Below are positions 1 to 9,310 of a DNA stretch of 64,000 nucleotides, piece after piece. Source of the DNA: Symbiodinium sp. CCMP2592 (lineage: Eukaryota > Sar > Dinophyceae > Suessiales > Symbiodiniaceae); the NCBI GenBank assembly GCA_905221615.1, contig CAJNDT010006136.1, positions 549,001 through 613,000 of the forward strand, written 5' to 3'. The notes beneath the pieces are model-generated. The model had not been told where the DNA came from, ran no database searches, and saw only the letters and a list, made by a program, of their open reading frames with translations. Made by a program: the position numbers and the translations under genes. The first letter of the stretch is position 1, and the number at the start of each line of letters is the position of its first letter.

Positions 1-510
1 ACTTGAGTACACAAACTGGGTGCCACTGGCCGAAGCCCTGAACAGGATTACTCTCTTCTCAGCATTTCCTGGAATATCTTCCTCATGCTTCAAATGAGTC
101 CAGAGCTACTGCAGCAGGCTCCATGGCACGCACCCCAAGTGCTGGCACCACCTCCGCAGCCAGCGGCCACAGGGCCCCCTCTTTGTGGCCAAGTGCCACT
201 GCCCACTTTTCCGGCAGGAAGGCCACCCTTCTTTGGCCCACTCCCTGCACCAGCAGGGCCACTGCCATGGGCATTCCCACCAGCACCCCTGTCGGATGGG
301 ACTTCGATGGATTTGGAAACAACTGACAAGATCTCCTATCCAGTGCATGGAACGTCAGGTTCCGAAGTCCAAGGCTAAGGCCAAGGCAAGTCCTCCCTTT
401 CTCGAACCCGAGGACGAGCCTCAAAGCAGAGATATTCCTGGACCTAGTCGGGTCAATTGCAGGCGAGACCACAGACCTGAGGCCGATATGGCACACATCA
501 AGAAGTGATC
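1..510 (+). other. low-copy segment with exon-like start
   Basis: The first ~110 bases read open on the plus strand in frame 2 (LEYTNWVPLAEALNRITLF, then a stop at 108-110) and look like the end of a host exon. The next 400 bases are proline-rich in one frame and basic in another, with no recognised domain. No start, stop or splice site can be fixed. Nothing else is visible up to the palindrome at 792. Confidence 0.25.
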
Positions 511-791
511 ATTATCACCTTTCAAACACATGTGTTCAACTGAGATCGGCTAAGGATCTGTCGAGAAAAACTCTCTGGACCCAAACGAGGCCAAATCCCG
601 AAACCCGGAATCCTTAGACCGGTAAGCCCTACGCCAGTGAAGGGTGCCACGAAATTCTCACTGTCACCACTAGACCCTAAACCCTAAGACTCTAAAAGCC
701 TAACGCCTGAGGCCCTCAACCCCGAAAGCCCCAAACTCTATGAAACGCTTTCACACGCCATAGGGCCACGACCTCAGTGAGCATTCAACCC

Positions 792-927
792 TACTTGGAG
801 GGTCGGGGGACTTTGTAAGTAGGTAGTAAGTAGACCTAGAAGTACCCTAAAAGGGACCCTAATTGGGGTTATGGTACTTATAAGTCCCTAAAACAGCCAG
901 TTACTAAGTCCCCCGACCCTCCAAGTA
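792..927. repeat. palindromic element, family PA (copy 1)
   Basis: Near-perfect inverted repeat with arms CTTGGAGGGTCGGGGGACTT and its complement, flanked by TA on both sides. It is the same element as at 2114, 13915, 16002, 21478, 27833, 35697 and 37642. It has no coding capacity and resembles a MITE or foldback element. Confidence 0.85.
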
Positions 928-1036
928 TGAACCATACAGAACTCCGTCAACCCTTGAGCACAACAGCTGCCAGATAGCGCCAACGTAAACGGTTTAGGGT
1001 TTAGGGTTTAGGACACGGTTAGCTTAAATTCGAAAC

Positions 1037-1143
1037 CTTACTAAGATCCCCAATGCCCAACCTTTAAACTTTTTGGGTTCTTACAGTTTAGTAGGGGCCG
1101 GAAAGTTTAACCTTTAATTTCTGCGGCTGATTGGGGAAGTAAG
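1037..1143. repeat. short interspersed element, family PJ (copy 1)
   Basis: Begins CTTACTAAGATCCCCAAT and ends GATTGGGGAAGTAAG, so the ends are weak inverted repeats. The centre (AACCTTTAAACTTTTTGGG...) is shared with copies at 1338, 14510 and 22711. It is noncoding. Confidence 0.75.
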
Positions 1144-1337
1144 CTTAAGCCCTAAAGCCCTCAAACCTCCTGAACCCTCTCAGCCCCTAAATTCAATGCC
1201 CTGAACCCCATGCCCTTAACCCCAAAGCCCGAATCCTTGACCCTACTTTAACCCAAAACTCCTTGACGAGTTCCCCAGAGAACCCGATACCCATTAATTA
1301 AGGAATATGGCTTAAGTTAGAAAGGGCTTCATATCAA

Positions 1338-1440
1338 CTAAGATCCCCAATGCCCAACCTTTAAACTTTTTGGGTTCTTATAGTTTAGTAGGGACGGGCA
1401 AGTTTAACCTTTAATTTCTGCGGCTGCTTGGGGGAGTAAG
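1338..1440. repeat. short interspersed element, family PJ (copy 2)
   Basis: Over 90 percent similar by eye to the copy at 1037, in the same orientation, ending GGGGGAGTAAG. It lies about 200 bp from copy 1, suggesting local duplication or repeated insertion. Confidence 0.75.
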
Positions 1441-1793
1441 TTAAGGGATACTGGGCTCTCTGGCTCTCTGCGAACGAGCAAAGGCCTCGAGCCCGGCACT
1501 CCCACGCCCGGAGCGTCTCATCCAGCTCTCTGGCACGGGATAGCTTATTTTTTGGTTTAGGTTGTAGGGTTTTACGTTTTTTGAGTTGGGTTTAGTTAGT
1601 GTTGGGTTTAGAGGTTTTGGGGTTTTGATTTCGGCTCTAGCGTTTACTGTGGGGTTTAGTAGAGTTTGTGGTTTAGGGCTAGGCCCTAGCTTTTCGGGGT
1701 AGATCATACAACGGCAATAAGGGGAAAACTTGGGTTTACATAGGGCCATGGCAGGATCTTAGCAGGTTTCGTTGGGGTCTGCCGGGGTTGTAT
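1441..1793. other. no gene seen
   Basis: Low-complexity sequence with TTTAGG-like words and minus-strand open frames that show no domain. Nothing can be supported here. Confidence 0.4.
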
Positions 1794-1999
1794 CCTAAAC
1801 CCTAAACCCTAAACCCTCAACCCTAAACCCTCAACCCTCAACCCTAAACCCTCAACCCTCAACCCTAAACCCTCAACCCTCAACCCTAAACCCCTAAACC
1901 CTCGACCCTAAACCCCTAAACCCCTGAATCCCTAAACCCGAAACCCCTGAATCCCTAAACCCGAAACCCCAAACCCCTAAACCCAAAACCCTAAACCCT
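1794..1999 (+). repeat. degenerate CCCTAAA array
   Basis: About 28 units of CCCTAAA with variants CCCTCAA, CCCCTAAA, CCCGAAA and CCCTGAA. The C-rich strand is the plus strand. The variants show this is an old interstitial array, not a chromosome end. Confidence 0.9.
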
Positions 2000-2113
2000 T
2001 TGTAGGACCCTTATAGATCCCTTTAAAGGAACCCTTAAAGGATCCCTTAAAAACCCACGGCTCGCTAGTCAATGGGACAGCCCGGCGGCCGAGCCCTAAG
2101 CTGCCCCCACAGC

Positions 2114-2313
2114 TACTTGGAGGGTCGGGGGACTTAGTAACTATAAGGGGTTCCTTTAAAGGGATCTATAGGGATTCTGTAAGGGTTTAGGGTTTAGGGG
2201 GCTTAGTAACTGGTTATTTTAGGGACTTATAAGTACCATAACCCACCATAACCCCAATTCAGGTCATAAGTCTACTTACTACCTACTTACTAAGTCTCCC
2301 GACCCTCCAAGTA
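2114..2313. repeat. palindromic element PA with internal insertion (copy 2)
   Basis: Same arms as the copy at 792. One arm carries an extra ~70 bp module (CCTTTAAAGGGATCTATAGGG and TTTAGGG units) bounded by a repeated TTAGTAA. The same module is found in the PA copies at 13915 and 35697, so the arm has a favoured insertion or expansion point. Confidence 0.8.
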
Positions 2314-2337
2314 CCGATAATGTAGGCGCCTTAATAG

Positions 2338-2556
2338 TCAGGGTTTAGGGTCATGGGTTAAGGGGTTAAGGGGTTTATGGGTTTAGGGGTTTATGGATTT
2401 ATGGGTTTAGGGTTTAGGGGGTTAGGGTTCATGGGTTTAGGGGTTTAGGGGTTTATGGGTTTAGGGTTTAGGGTTCCTGGGTTTATGGATTTATGGGTTT
2501 AGGGTTTAGGGGGTTGGGGTTTATGGGCTTAGGGTTATGGGTTTAGGGTTTGGGCC
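2338..2556 (-). repeat. degenerate TTTAGGG array
   Basis: Roughly 25 TTTAGGG-like units, many as TTTATGGG or GGGTTTAGGGG, with the G-rich strand on plus. It is opposite in orientation to the array at 1794. Confidence 0.85.
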
Positions 2557-2632
2557 TTACTAATTCGAAGAGGGTTCCTTTCAAGAGGTCTATAAGGGCT
2601 ACTACAAGGACTATCAAATAAGGATTCAGTGT

Positions 2633-2726
2633 AGGGGCCTTAATAATTAGAATAGTGTTTGGGGTATTTTTTAAAATGAATATTGTAAGGAGCCCCCCAA
2701 AACTCTATTCTAATTATTAAGCGCCT
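2633..2726. repeat. palindromic element, family PB (copy 1)
   Basis: Inverted arms AGGGGCCTTAATAATTAGAA and the complement of TTCTAATTATTAAGCGCCT, around an AT-rich centre. Related copies lie at 12391 and 53021. Confidence 0.7.
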
Positions 2727-2818
2727 TGCATTATCGGATTGAGGCCTTTCGGGGCCCGAGGGCCTTGGGTGTTATCCCCACTGCATCTACCGAGTTGCGC
2801 ATGACCTCTACCCACGGT

Positions 2819-2860
2819 TTGGGTTTAGGGTTTAGGGCCCTAAACCCTAAACCCTAAACC
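2819..2860. repeat. head-to-head telomere-like junction
   Basis: Plus strand reads GGGTTTAGGGTTTAGGG directly followed by CCCTAAACCCTAAACCC. G-rich then C-rich in this order is the arrangement expected of two telomeres joined end to end, although a short inverted duplication would look the same. Retroelement R1 is inserted in its right arm. Confidence 0.8.
2856..2860. repeat. target-site duplication of R1 (left)
   Basis: AAACC directly abuts the left LTR and is repeated at 12239-12243 after the right LTR. It is part of a CCCTAAACC telomere unit, so the target was a CCCTAAA array. Confidence 0.9.
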
Positions 2861-3173
2861 TGCTGATGCTGCTGAGCATCATCCGAATTGTAGGTGGCCA
2901 TGATTCAAACGCAGGGTCGCACCTATGACTTTTTCCGGCAAACAAACAACGTCACTGCAAAGTCTAAGCATGCTAAAATGTACAGGCTTGCATGCTTTGT
3001 TGCCTCTGCCACAGCACTTACAGGCTGTGCTATGCTGTAAAAGTGTACGATCGTCATAGCCCAAGGGGTGTTTCCGTAGCTTCCCTTGAGGTTTATACAT
3101 GCGGACGGTTCGCACAAGCTGTCAAAATGTACATGCAAAGCGCAGCCAGCAACTGGATCATCCTGCATCAACA
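2861..3173 (-). repeat. R1 3' LTR
   Basis: 313 bp, identical by eye to 11926-12238. In element orientation it starts TGTTGATG and ends CATCAGCA. The 78-codon open frame inside it exists in both LTR copies and is not a gene. Confidence 0.93.
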
Positions 3174-3184
3174 CTCCTCCTCTG
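3174..3184 (-). other. R1 polypurine tract
   Basis: In element orientation CAGAGGAGGAG lies immediately before the 3' LTR, the position and composition of a plus-strand DNA primer for LTR retroelements. Confidence 0.7.
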
Positions 3185-3212
3185 TCGTTTCGAAAGAAGC
3201 AGACAGGATTCT

Positions 3213-3935
3213 TTACAATTGATCCCAGTTGTTGATTGTTCTCGAAGCAGCTTGGCGGTCCACTATACAAGACCATGACAACAGCGTCTTCCCCTGCAAA
3301 TTTCTGTGGCGCCACAACCACAGGAGGTACTTGTACTGTCTGATAGTTGGTAGGTTTGTCCCACCATACATGGAAGTCATCGCGGCCCCCAGTCGAGCAT
3401 TGAGGTCGCCCTTTAAGCCGGAAGTCTGAAGGCCATGAATTCGCAGGGCTTCCCGAAGCTCTTCACATCTCATAAGTCCCGCTAGGTCATTGCATACTCG
3501 TCGAACCTCTCCACTATCATCGCTTCCCTGACTTAGTGTGGGGGAATGTAGCAGTGGCCTCCTTGGGCCATCCTGATGATCTCTCTCCTCCAAGGATGTC
3601 GGTCTTGGGGGTGTTGTAGGTCTCATGGTAGACGGCTGAAGAATCGAGGATCTCCTCGGACTTGCCGCTGCGGCGGGGGTCTGCCCCGTGGTAGGTCTCG
3701 AATCCGCAGTCACAGCGGGGTCCGCCCCGCTGTAGGTCCCGAGTCGGCTGCCGGAGTGGGGGTCCACCCCGCTGTAGGTCTCGAGTCTGCTGCCGCGCTC
3801 ATGCGCTCCAGCTCTCTCTCGATTGCCAGCGCTGTGGCATCCCTCAACTTTCGCAGCTTCCTCAACTTCCGCTGAGAAGCTCCGGGCAACCACTCCTGCG
3901 AGAGCTCGGTTACCATCCACTTCAGCCCTTCCCAA
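3213..3935 (-). pseudogene. R1 pol/env C-terminal tail with SAP-like motif
   Basis: A 240-codon frame that holds the last part of the R1 polyprotein, shifted against the preceding frame at about 3715 inside short tandem repeats (units like ADSRPTTGQTPA). The useful part starts near residue 75. Near residues 170-200 a run reading LAGLMRCEELREALRIHGL followed by QTSGLKGDLNARL matches the SAP helix-turn-helix pattern, which in known proteins binds DNA or chromatin. The frame ends 39 bp before the 3' LTR. The N-terminal ~70 codons overlap the membrane region in another frame and are probably not translated. The SAP call is by pattern only. Confidence 0.55.
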
Positions 3936-5482
3936 ATAACCAAGCCTCCCAGGATCATCAGAAGAACCATAAATATCCCTGCCATATCCCAGTCTATGGA
4001 GATTCGAGGTTCACGCTCAGAATGCCCCGATGCCATTGTCACCATCAAGCAACATATGATCGCCACCAGCATCTTTTCAGACATCGCACCCTTGCTCGTC
4101 ACCACCGCGCACTGCTGCGGGATGCCGTCGCCGACCATGTTCCACAGATGTAGTAGATCTCGTATGCGCTGGCCTGCTAGGGCTTTCGTCAACAGATCGG
4201 CTGGTTGAACTAGGCCCGGAACATGAAATCCCTCGATGGCCCCTCCTGCGATCATCTCCTGCAACCAGGCTGACTTTAGTCTGAGGTGTCGGGTCCTCCA
4301 CGACCCATTCCCAGCGCTGATTGTCAGCGCCGATACGCTGTCTGATCCCACCTTCTTCTCCTCAACCTCCTCTGCGAGATCCACCAGCAAGGACTCTATC
4401 CCCAGTAAAGCTATTGCGCCTTCCAGAATGGCAGTGAGCTCCGCTTCTGCCGTAGATAGAGCTATCGTGCTTTGGCGCGCTGAGCGCCACGCTATGGGGT
4501 TCTTTCCCCACACCACCATCCAACCGGTGTGGCTCTTTGCGCTCTCTGGGGCGAAGGCTGCGTCCGGATACATTGTGAGAATCTTCTCCGTCGCCTGGAG
4601 CGCCATCTTCCACTCCTTCGTGCCGTGCAGGTACCTGATCATTTTCATCCCCACTTCCACAGCTCTGTATGGAGCCTTAAGTGTAAGCGAAGACAACAAC
4701 GAGCATCCGTAGGAGAGGTCGGGACAGGTTTTCTGAGAAATCCACAATAGCTCGCCTGTTATTCGCTGAGCCTGTGCAATTCCTCCCTCGTCCGGTTCAC
4801 GGTCGGTGTCCACAATGCCAAAGCTCGCTTGCTCTCTTGCTACAGGGATCTTGTCGGACCTTGTCACTCCGTGATTGCGACACAACTCCTCGATGTAGGC
4901 TTGTTGACCCACGAGTATCATCGACTCGTCATTAGACACGCTCAGCTCCATCCCCAGGAAGCGTAGAGGACTTCCTGGACGTAGGAAAGTGAGAGGGCTC
5001 GTTGCCCACACTCCTTGTACCAAATTGGCTACCTCCTTCACTGCATCCTCCATGCCAATGATGAGCATTTCGTCGACGTAGATAATGATCAGCGCTTTCA
5101 TCGCCCCTGTTGCATCCGTAGCAACCCACCAACATGTGACCGTGCGCCCCTGTCTGAAGCGCCATCCTGATGGCGTCACCATTTTGGCCAGGGTTCTGTC
5201 CCGGTACGATGACCAGAGCATCGGCGCCTCACGTAGGCCGTATAAAGCCCGGACCAGCCCCCAAAGTTCATGGGGCAAGGTCAGAGCTAACCGCTCCAAC
5301 ACTTTTGGCGGGCACACTATAATGATGGGGTCCCGAGCCGACTCACCGATCGGAGTGAGGATAAAGGCCGCCACAATGTCTATCAGAGCGACCCTTGATC
5401 GTATAAACCAGCTTTGTTGGTAGGCGCTGAGCTCCTTTCTTTTGCAACCACGTAGTTCGCTCTGGAGTTCCTGGAAGGGCAA
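3710..5482 (-). pseudogene. R1 pol: RT (truncated), RNase H and membrane-spanning tail
   Basis: Contains copia RT from the motif ALIDIVAAFILTPI onward, the LYGLREAP region, a catalytic box reading YVDE instead of YVDD (5070-5085), the thumb/connection region, and RNase H (YPDAAFAPESAKSHTGW, then STAEAELTAI). A C-terminal extension has two hydrophobic stretches (MLVAIICCLMVTMA; MAGIFMVLLMILGGLVIW), a basic helix, and proline-rich repeats. About 50-60 residues of the RT fingers are missing at the 5' junction near 5392, where the frame also changes. The real coding part begins there, not at the first codon of this frame. The tail resembles env-like extensions of some plant copia elements only in position and topology. 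Confidence 0.8.
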
Positions 5483-7424
5483 TGCTCACGCCCTTCACCT
5501 CTTTAGCTATAGCATCTTTCCACTTATCCAGATGCTGCAGTGCCTCCTTGGGGTCCACGGTGTAGGTCACCTTGAGGGGTTCCGAGAGTTCTGACAATAT
5601 TGTCTCCACGTCCTTCGTGTACGTGACCTCAGTCTTATTGATCCTCGGCTGACGCTGTAGATGACGCCCCCTTGTAGAAGACCCGACCTTGACCTTCCCC
5701 CGCTCCGCTTCAACGAACATTTCCCAATCATGGTCGCTTAGGCTTGCATCCTCGTTGTAGCCGCCCATGCCCTCCTCCTGGACCTCCAACTTCTCTATGC
5801 ACTTTGTCTCCCCTTTGTCCATCACAAAGTACTCCGGTAACTGTGACAGCGGTGTTGGGAAACCATAGTCCTCAAGGTTCTTCACGTCTTCATACGAGAG
5901 TTTTCCCAAACTGTTCGGGGTGTAGGCCACCATATTGATACGTGTCCCCACCCATGGAAGAACCTCATGTGCACGCCGCGGGTCGAACTCCACATGCTGA
6001 CCTTCCTTCATTTCGTAGGCCTGCCCATAGTGAACTCGCCCTTGAGGATCCATACGCTGTAGCACTTCACCTGTCACCACATCACCCGGCCGTAGTTCGA
6101 CCCAAAGCGCTCCTCCTCGCTGAGGTGCCTTGATTGGAACCACATAGTTATGCGTGAGGCCATCGTTGTTGGTGTCCTTGTGGTAGCCTCGGTCGAAGTT
6201 CTTTGAAACCATAATGGATGTAAAGGTCGCCTCCGGACAATGGTACAGGACCAATCTCGCCATTAACTTTCCCAACTCTGGATAATCAGGAAGCCCCTTC
6301 ATCCATCCCACGCTACCTCCATGTCTGTAGACACCGAACTTCTTTGCCTCAAAGAAGTCCGCCTCTGCGAGCTCACAAATCAGGTTGCGCGCGTGCTCCG
6401 GGTCCCAATCGTCCATAATAAGTTGTGCCTTGGTAGTCGCATACAACTCCACCTCCTCCTGGGACAAACTCATTGCACGCATCTCCACCTGCTGACTCGG
6501 CGTCTTGACGGGGAGTTTCCTTTTTGGCTTTGGGGGTTCTGGAACCTCCAGCTCATCCAGTGGTGGACCTGGATCATATAGTCGGGCCTTGATGTGGAAG
6601 GTGTGGAGAAAGTGGCCCTTCTTGACTTCGGCACTCGGTACATAGACAACATGACCCCCTTCAAGAAGGCTACTCAATCCCACGTAGTGACCGCGAATCC
6701 ATCGTGTCTCGAATGCTCGATCCCTTCGTCGTGGCCCCTGAGCATCAAACGCCTTCTCCTTCACCAGGACCGGGGCTCCATACGGGGCCATAAGTTTGGA
6801 CCTCCATCCAAGGACTCTGGCTCGCTGTTGTGCTGCTGCCGACTCTGCTGCCGTAGGCCACAACGACGTAGGCAACGAACTTCCCAGCAACAATGTCCTC
6901 GTTCGGTCTTTGACCCATCGAACCGCTGCCTCGGCCCGCCCGTTTCCTTGAGGAATCCCTGCCTCCGACCATGTAGCCTTCACATGACGATCTCGTAGCC
7001 ATCCACGAATGTTGTGACTGAAACACTCACCTCGGTCGGCGTGGAACCTGTAGACTGGGAGGCCATAGGAGTCGAGGTAGAGGACGATGTCCTGGATCGC
7101 GGCCTTCACATCAACGCCAGCATTCGACTTCAAGGCCTTCGCAAACATAAGGGTCGTGCTCTCGGGCGCTTCACAATCAGGGTAGCAAACCTCTTTTCTT
7201 TCACGACTGGGCTGCTCGGGTGGTTCCTCTTCCATTGGTTCGCTCTCGCCCTCATCGACCACAGACGGCTCGTACTCTGAACACTCATAGTCCTTCAAGC
7301 CCTCCTTCTGGCGTATAGTGGCACCGATGAGGTTGGAGTGCGAAACAGCCTCGTCGTACTCGTCGCTGCGACCCTGCTCACCTGGCACATCTTCAGTAGC
7401 TATAGGACCATGCTCACCTGGCAC
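5343..7424 (-). pseudogene. R1 pol: integrase core, oxygenase-like domain, start of RT
   Basis: Starts on GTG only as an open-frame edge; the frame is really entered from upstream. Residues ~90-200 carry the second and third catalytic residues of a DDE integrase (FHADRGECF and NGRAEAAV), followed by the copia integrase C-terminal region to ~280. Residues ~362-505 form an oxygenase-like domain with H415, D417, H486 and R495. From ~615 the copia RT begins (LDKWKDAIAKEVKG, RLPTKLVYTIKG) and breaks off at the deletion near 5392. The first integrase Asp is in the neighbouring frame (7430-9304); a one-base deletion at 7540 separates them. Confidence 0.85.
5910..6341 (-). other. 2OG-Fe(II) oxygenase-like (TET/JBP-like) domain of R1
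   Basis: In order: FGVYRHGGSVG, then GYHKDTNNDG (metal ligands H and D, HxD), then GGALWVEL, then AHEVLPWVGTRINMVAYT (distal H and the 2-oxoglutarate-binding R nine residues later). These elements and their order are the signature of the double-stranded beta-helix dioxygenases. HxDxxN followed by a Gly-Gly strand recalls TET/JBP base hydroxylases. It aligns by eye with the domains of R2 and R3. Function is inferred; activity is unknown. Confidence 0.65.
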
Positions 7425-7429
7425 ATCTT

Positions 7430-9304
7430 CTATAAAAAACGGATCCCACTCTTCACGCGGTGGTAGTTGAGAAGGTGTCCCAAGCTTACTGCTCTGGTCT
7501 GGCTTGTCGTCCTGTATCTCCAGCTCCCCCTCTTCACCCGTGGTAGTAGAGAAGGTGTTCCGAGCTCCTTGCTCTGGTCTGGCTTGTCGGCATGCATCTC
7601 CTGCTTCCCCTCTTCACCCGGTGGTAGTAGAGAAGGTGTTCCAGCCTCCTGCTCTGGTAATAGTTTGGTGTTCTCCACATCCAGGGGATCAAGTAGTCCA
7701 TCGTCTTCCGGAGGCTTCTTCCCACTGTAGGACTTGACGAACTCCTTCGGAAGTGTGTACTTTCCCACCAGAAGATATCGTAGGCCTCTTCCTTGCGTCC
7801 CCTTCGAAGTGACATCTAACCCAGGCTTGACCGGACCAGCTATATCCACTGTCAACGAAAACATTTCAGGGTGATGGACGCGTGCATGGCGGCGTCCTGT
7901 GCCACGGGACAAAACACACGTCAAGCATTCTCGGTTGTAGTCGAGGTGGTTGCTATCCACGTGGCGTTTCCACTGGGGACACAATTGTGGGGTAGTCGCT
8001 GGTAATCTTCGCCAAAAACTCAATGCCATAACCACTGCCTTCACCAGTCCAGACGACCACACCCCACTTAGGTCCCGCTGCTTCTCATCACTCGCGTCCT
8101 CGCCTTCTCCATGTAGGCCCTGGAGGTAGTAGATGTTGGTTCCCAATGTAGTAGGTGACGATCCCGTGGCTCCCGTAGCCCTTTGGTCGAACTTCACCTC
8201 CGTCATGTCATACTCCTCCTTGAACGCCTCCCACATTGAGGTCTCCCATAAGGACCTCCTCCTTGCCCCTTGCGCTCGTGCATCCTGGGAAGGATGCTCC
8301 ATCATGAACGCCACCGGGCGCCCTCGATCTGCTCCGCGGGCGTTCAAAGTTCGCCCTTCTTCCGCAACAACATGTAGCCACATCATCTTCGTGACCGCCT
8401 TCAGGGACTTATTGTCCCACTCCACAGCGCCTCGGCGCTCCATTCCCAGGCACGCTCGGCCCGGTGGTCCTCCAACTATCGCTTCTATCCGTCCTTGCAT
8501 TGCGCCCCACAACAACCACCTCCATGTAGAAGCCCTTTCCACATCGTGAGCACGGTTTCTTTGAAGGTCCAGCTCGACCACAACTGTATCGCCTTCATCA
8601 AGCTGGTACATCTGGAAGTGCCCGGGGGATCCCGCATATAGGTGAATTATCCACCTCCTTGCCGACCATAGCCTTCTCCTCTGAGATCTTGTGAGGTGCT
8701 CGGTGTCCTTGAAGACCTTCCAGCCGTCCCTCAGCACGTCTCCCTGAACGAGCCCATCCACGCAGCTCCCCGGGAGCTCTGACAGTATCGGGCAATCCCT
8801 GATCGCACGCAGGCCTGCCTCCATTCCACCATCGGCGACATAAGACCTGAGGTAGGTTCTCCAGGACTTGTTCATCATCATCTCGGTTGCTTCGATGGTG
8901 TCCTGAGTTGCCGTCGTGGCGTTCTCCAGCATTTCACGCTTTCGATCCTCCAATCTGGAGATCAATGCCAAAGCTTCAGCCTCCTTTAACAGTGGACAAC
9001 CTCCACATACTCCGAGAGATCTAGCCACCCCATCCGGATCTATGAGGAAGCATCCACGCTGGGACCAATCCAAAGAATAGCCCAAGGTCTTCACAAGGTC
9101 ACCGAGGGGAACGATAGTTTGTCCTCCCAGGTCTCGAGTAGTACTCGCTGTGGCAGGCATCCTGGGCGGCATTAGCAATGACCCTCCAGCACTCAACCTC
9201 ATAGTCAAAGAGTTGTTTCCCGCCAACTGAACCACCACTTCGTCCGCCTCCAGCCACTCTCTCTCATCATGCGCGTTTCTCAGGCAGTGAGTGGCTCCTG
9301 AGTC
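7430..9304 (-). pseudogene. R1 pol: aspartic protease, zinc-binding and first part of integrase
   Basis: Reached from gag by a +1 shift at the gag stop. It opens with the protease active site [14 protein letters not shown] (9304 downward), continues through the protease region (GYSLDWSQRGCFLIDPDG), a linker, and then an HHCC zinc site (RHVDSNHLDYNRECLTC, ~7900-7960) and the first integrase Asp (SLTVDIAGP). The end is a linker of three imperfect 81-bp repeats (7450-7700). The middle repeat lacks one G at 7540/7541, so the last ~35 codons before the stop at 7430 are out of frame and the natural continuation is the frame of 5343-7424. Confidence 0.8.
7450..7700 (-). repeat. 81-bp tandem repeats in R1 pol linker
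   Basis: Three copies of a 27-codon unit (core GTPSLLPPGEEG) between the two halves of integrase. The middle copy is 80 bp because of a single-base deletion (CCCGTGG against CCCGGTGG), which breaks the reading frame. Confidence 0.75.
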
Positions 9305-9310
9305 AGGGCA
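9302..9310 (-). promoter_or_regulatory. candidate +1 frameshift site gag/pol of R1
   Basis: In element orientation GCA CTG CCC TGA C: gag stops at TGA while the protease DSGAT starts one base later (T|GAC TCA GGA). CCC before a slow UGA stop is the known architecture of +1 shifts (antizyme UCC-UGA, bacterial prfB CUU-UGA). A simple one-base mutation at the stop could look the same. Confidence 0.5.

Noticed and set aside
1794..1999. True chromosome end
   Set aside because: The array is degenerate, internal, and followed by other sequence. Similar arrays occur throughout in both orientations.
2879..3115. 78-codon minus-strand ORF found twice (also 11944-12180)
   Set aside because: It lies inside the two identical LTRs of R1. 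It is duplicated because the LTR is duplicated, and it shows no domain.
7430..7440. T_TTT_TTA slippery heptamer just before the stop of an R1 pol frame, a possible -1 frameshift site
   Set aside because: The frame had already been lost at 7540 by a one-base deletion in the middle 81-bp repeat. The in-frame repeats show where the true frame runs, so the heptamer is a coincidence.
9238..9304. Separate pol gene with its own GTG/ATG start in R1
   Set aside because: The protease active site lies upstream of any usable start in that frame, so translation must enter from gag.
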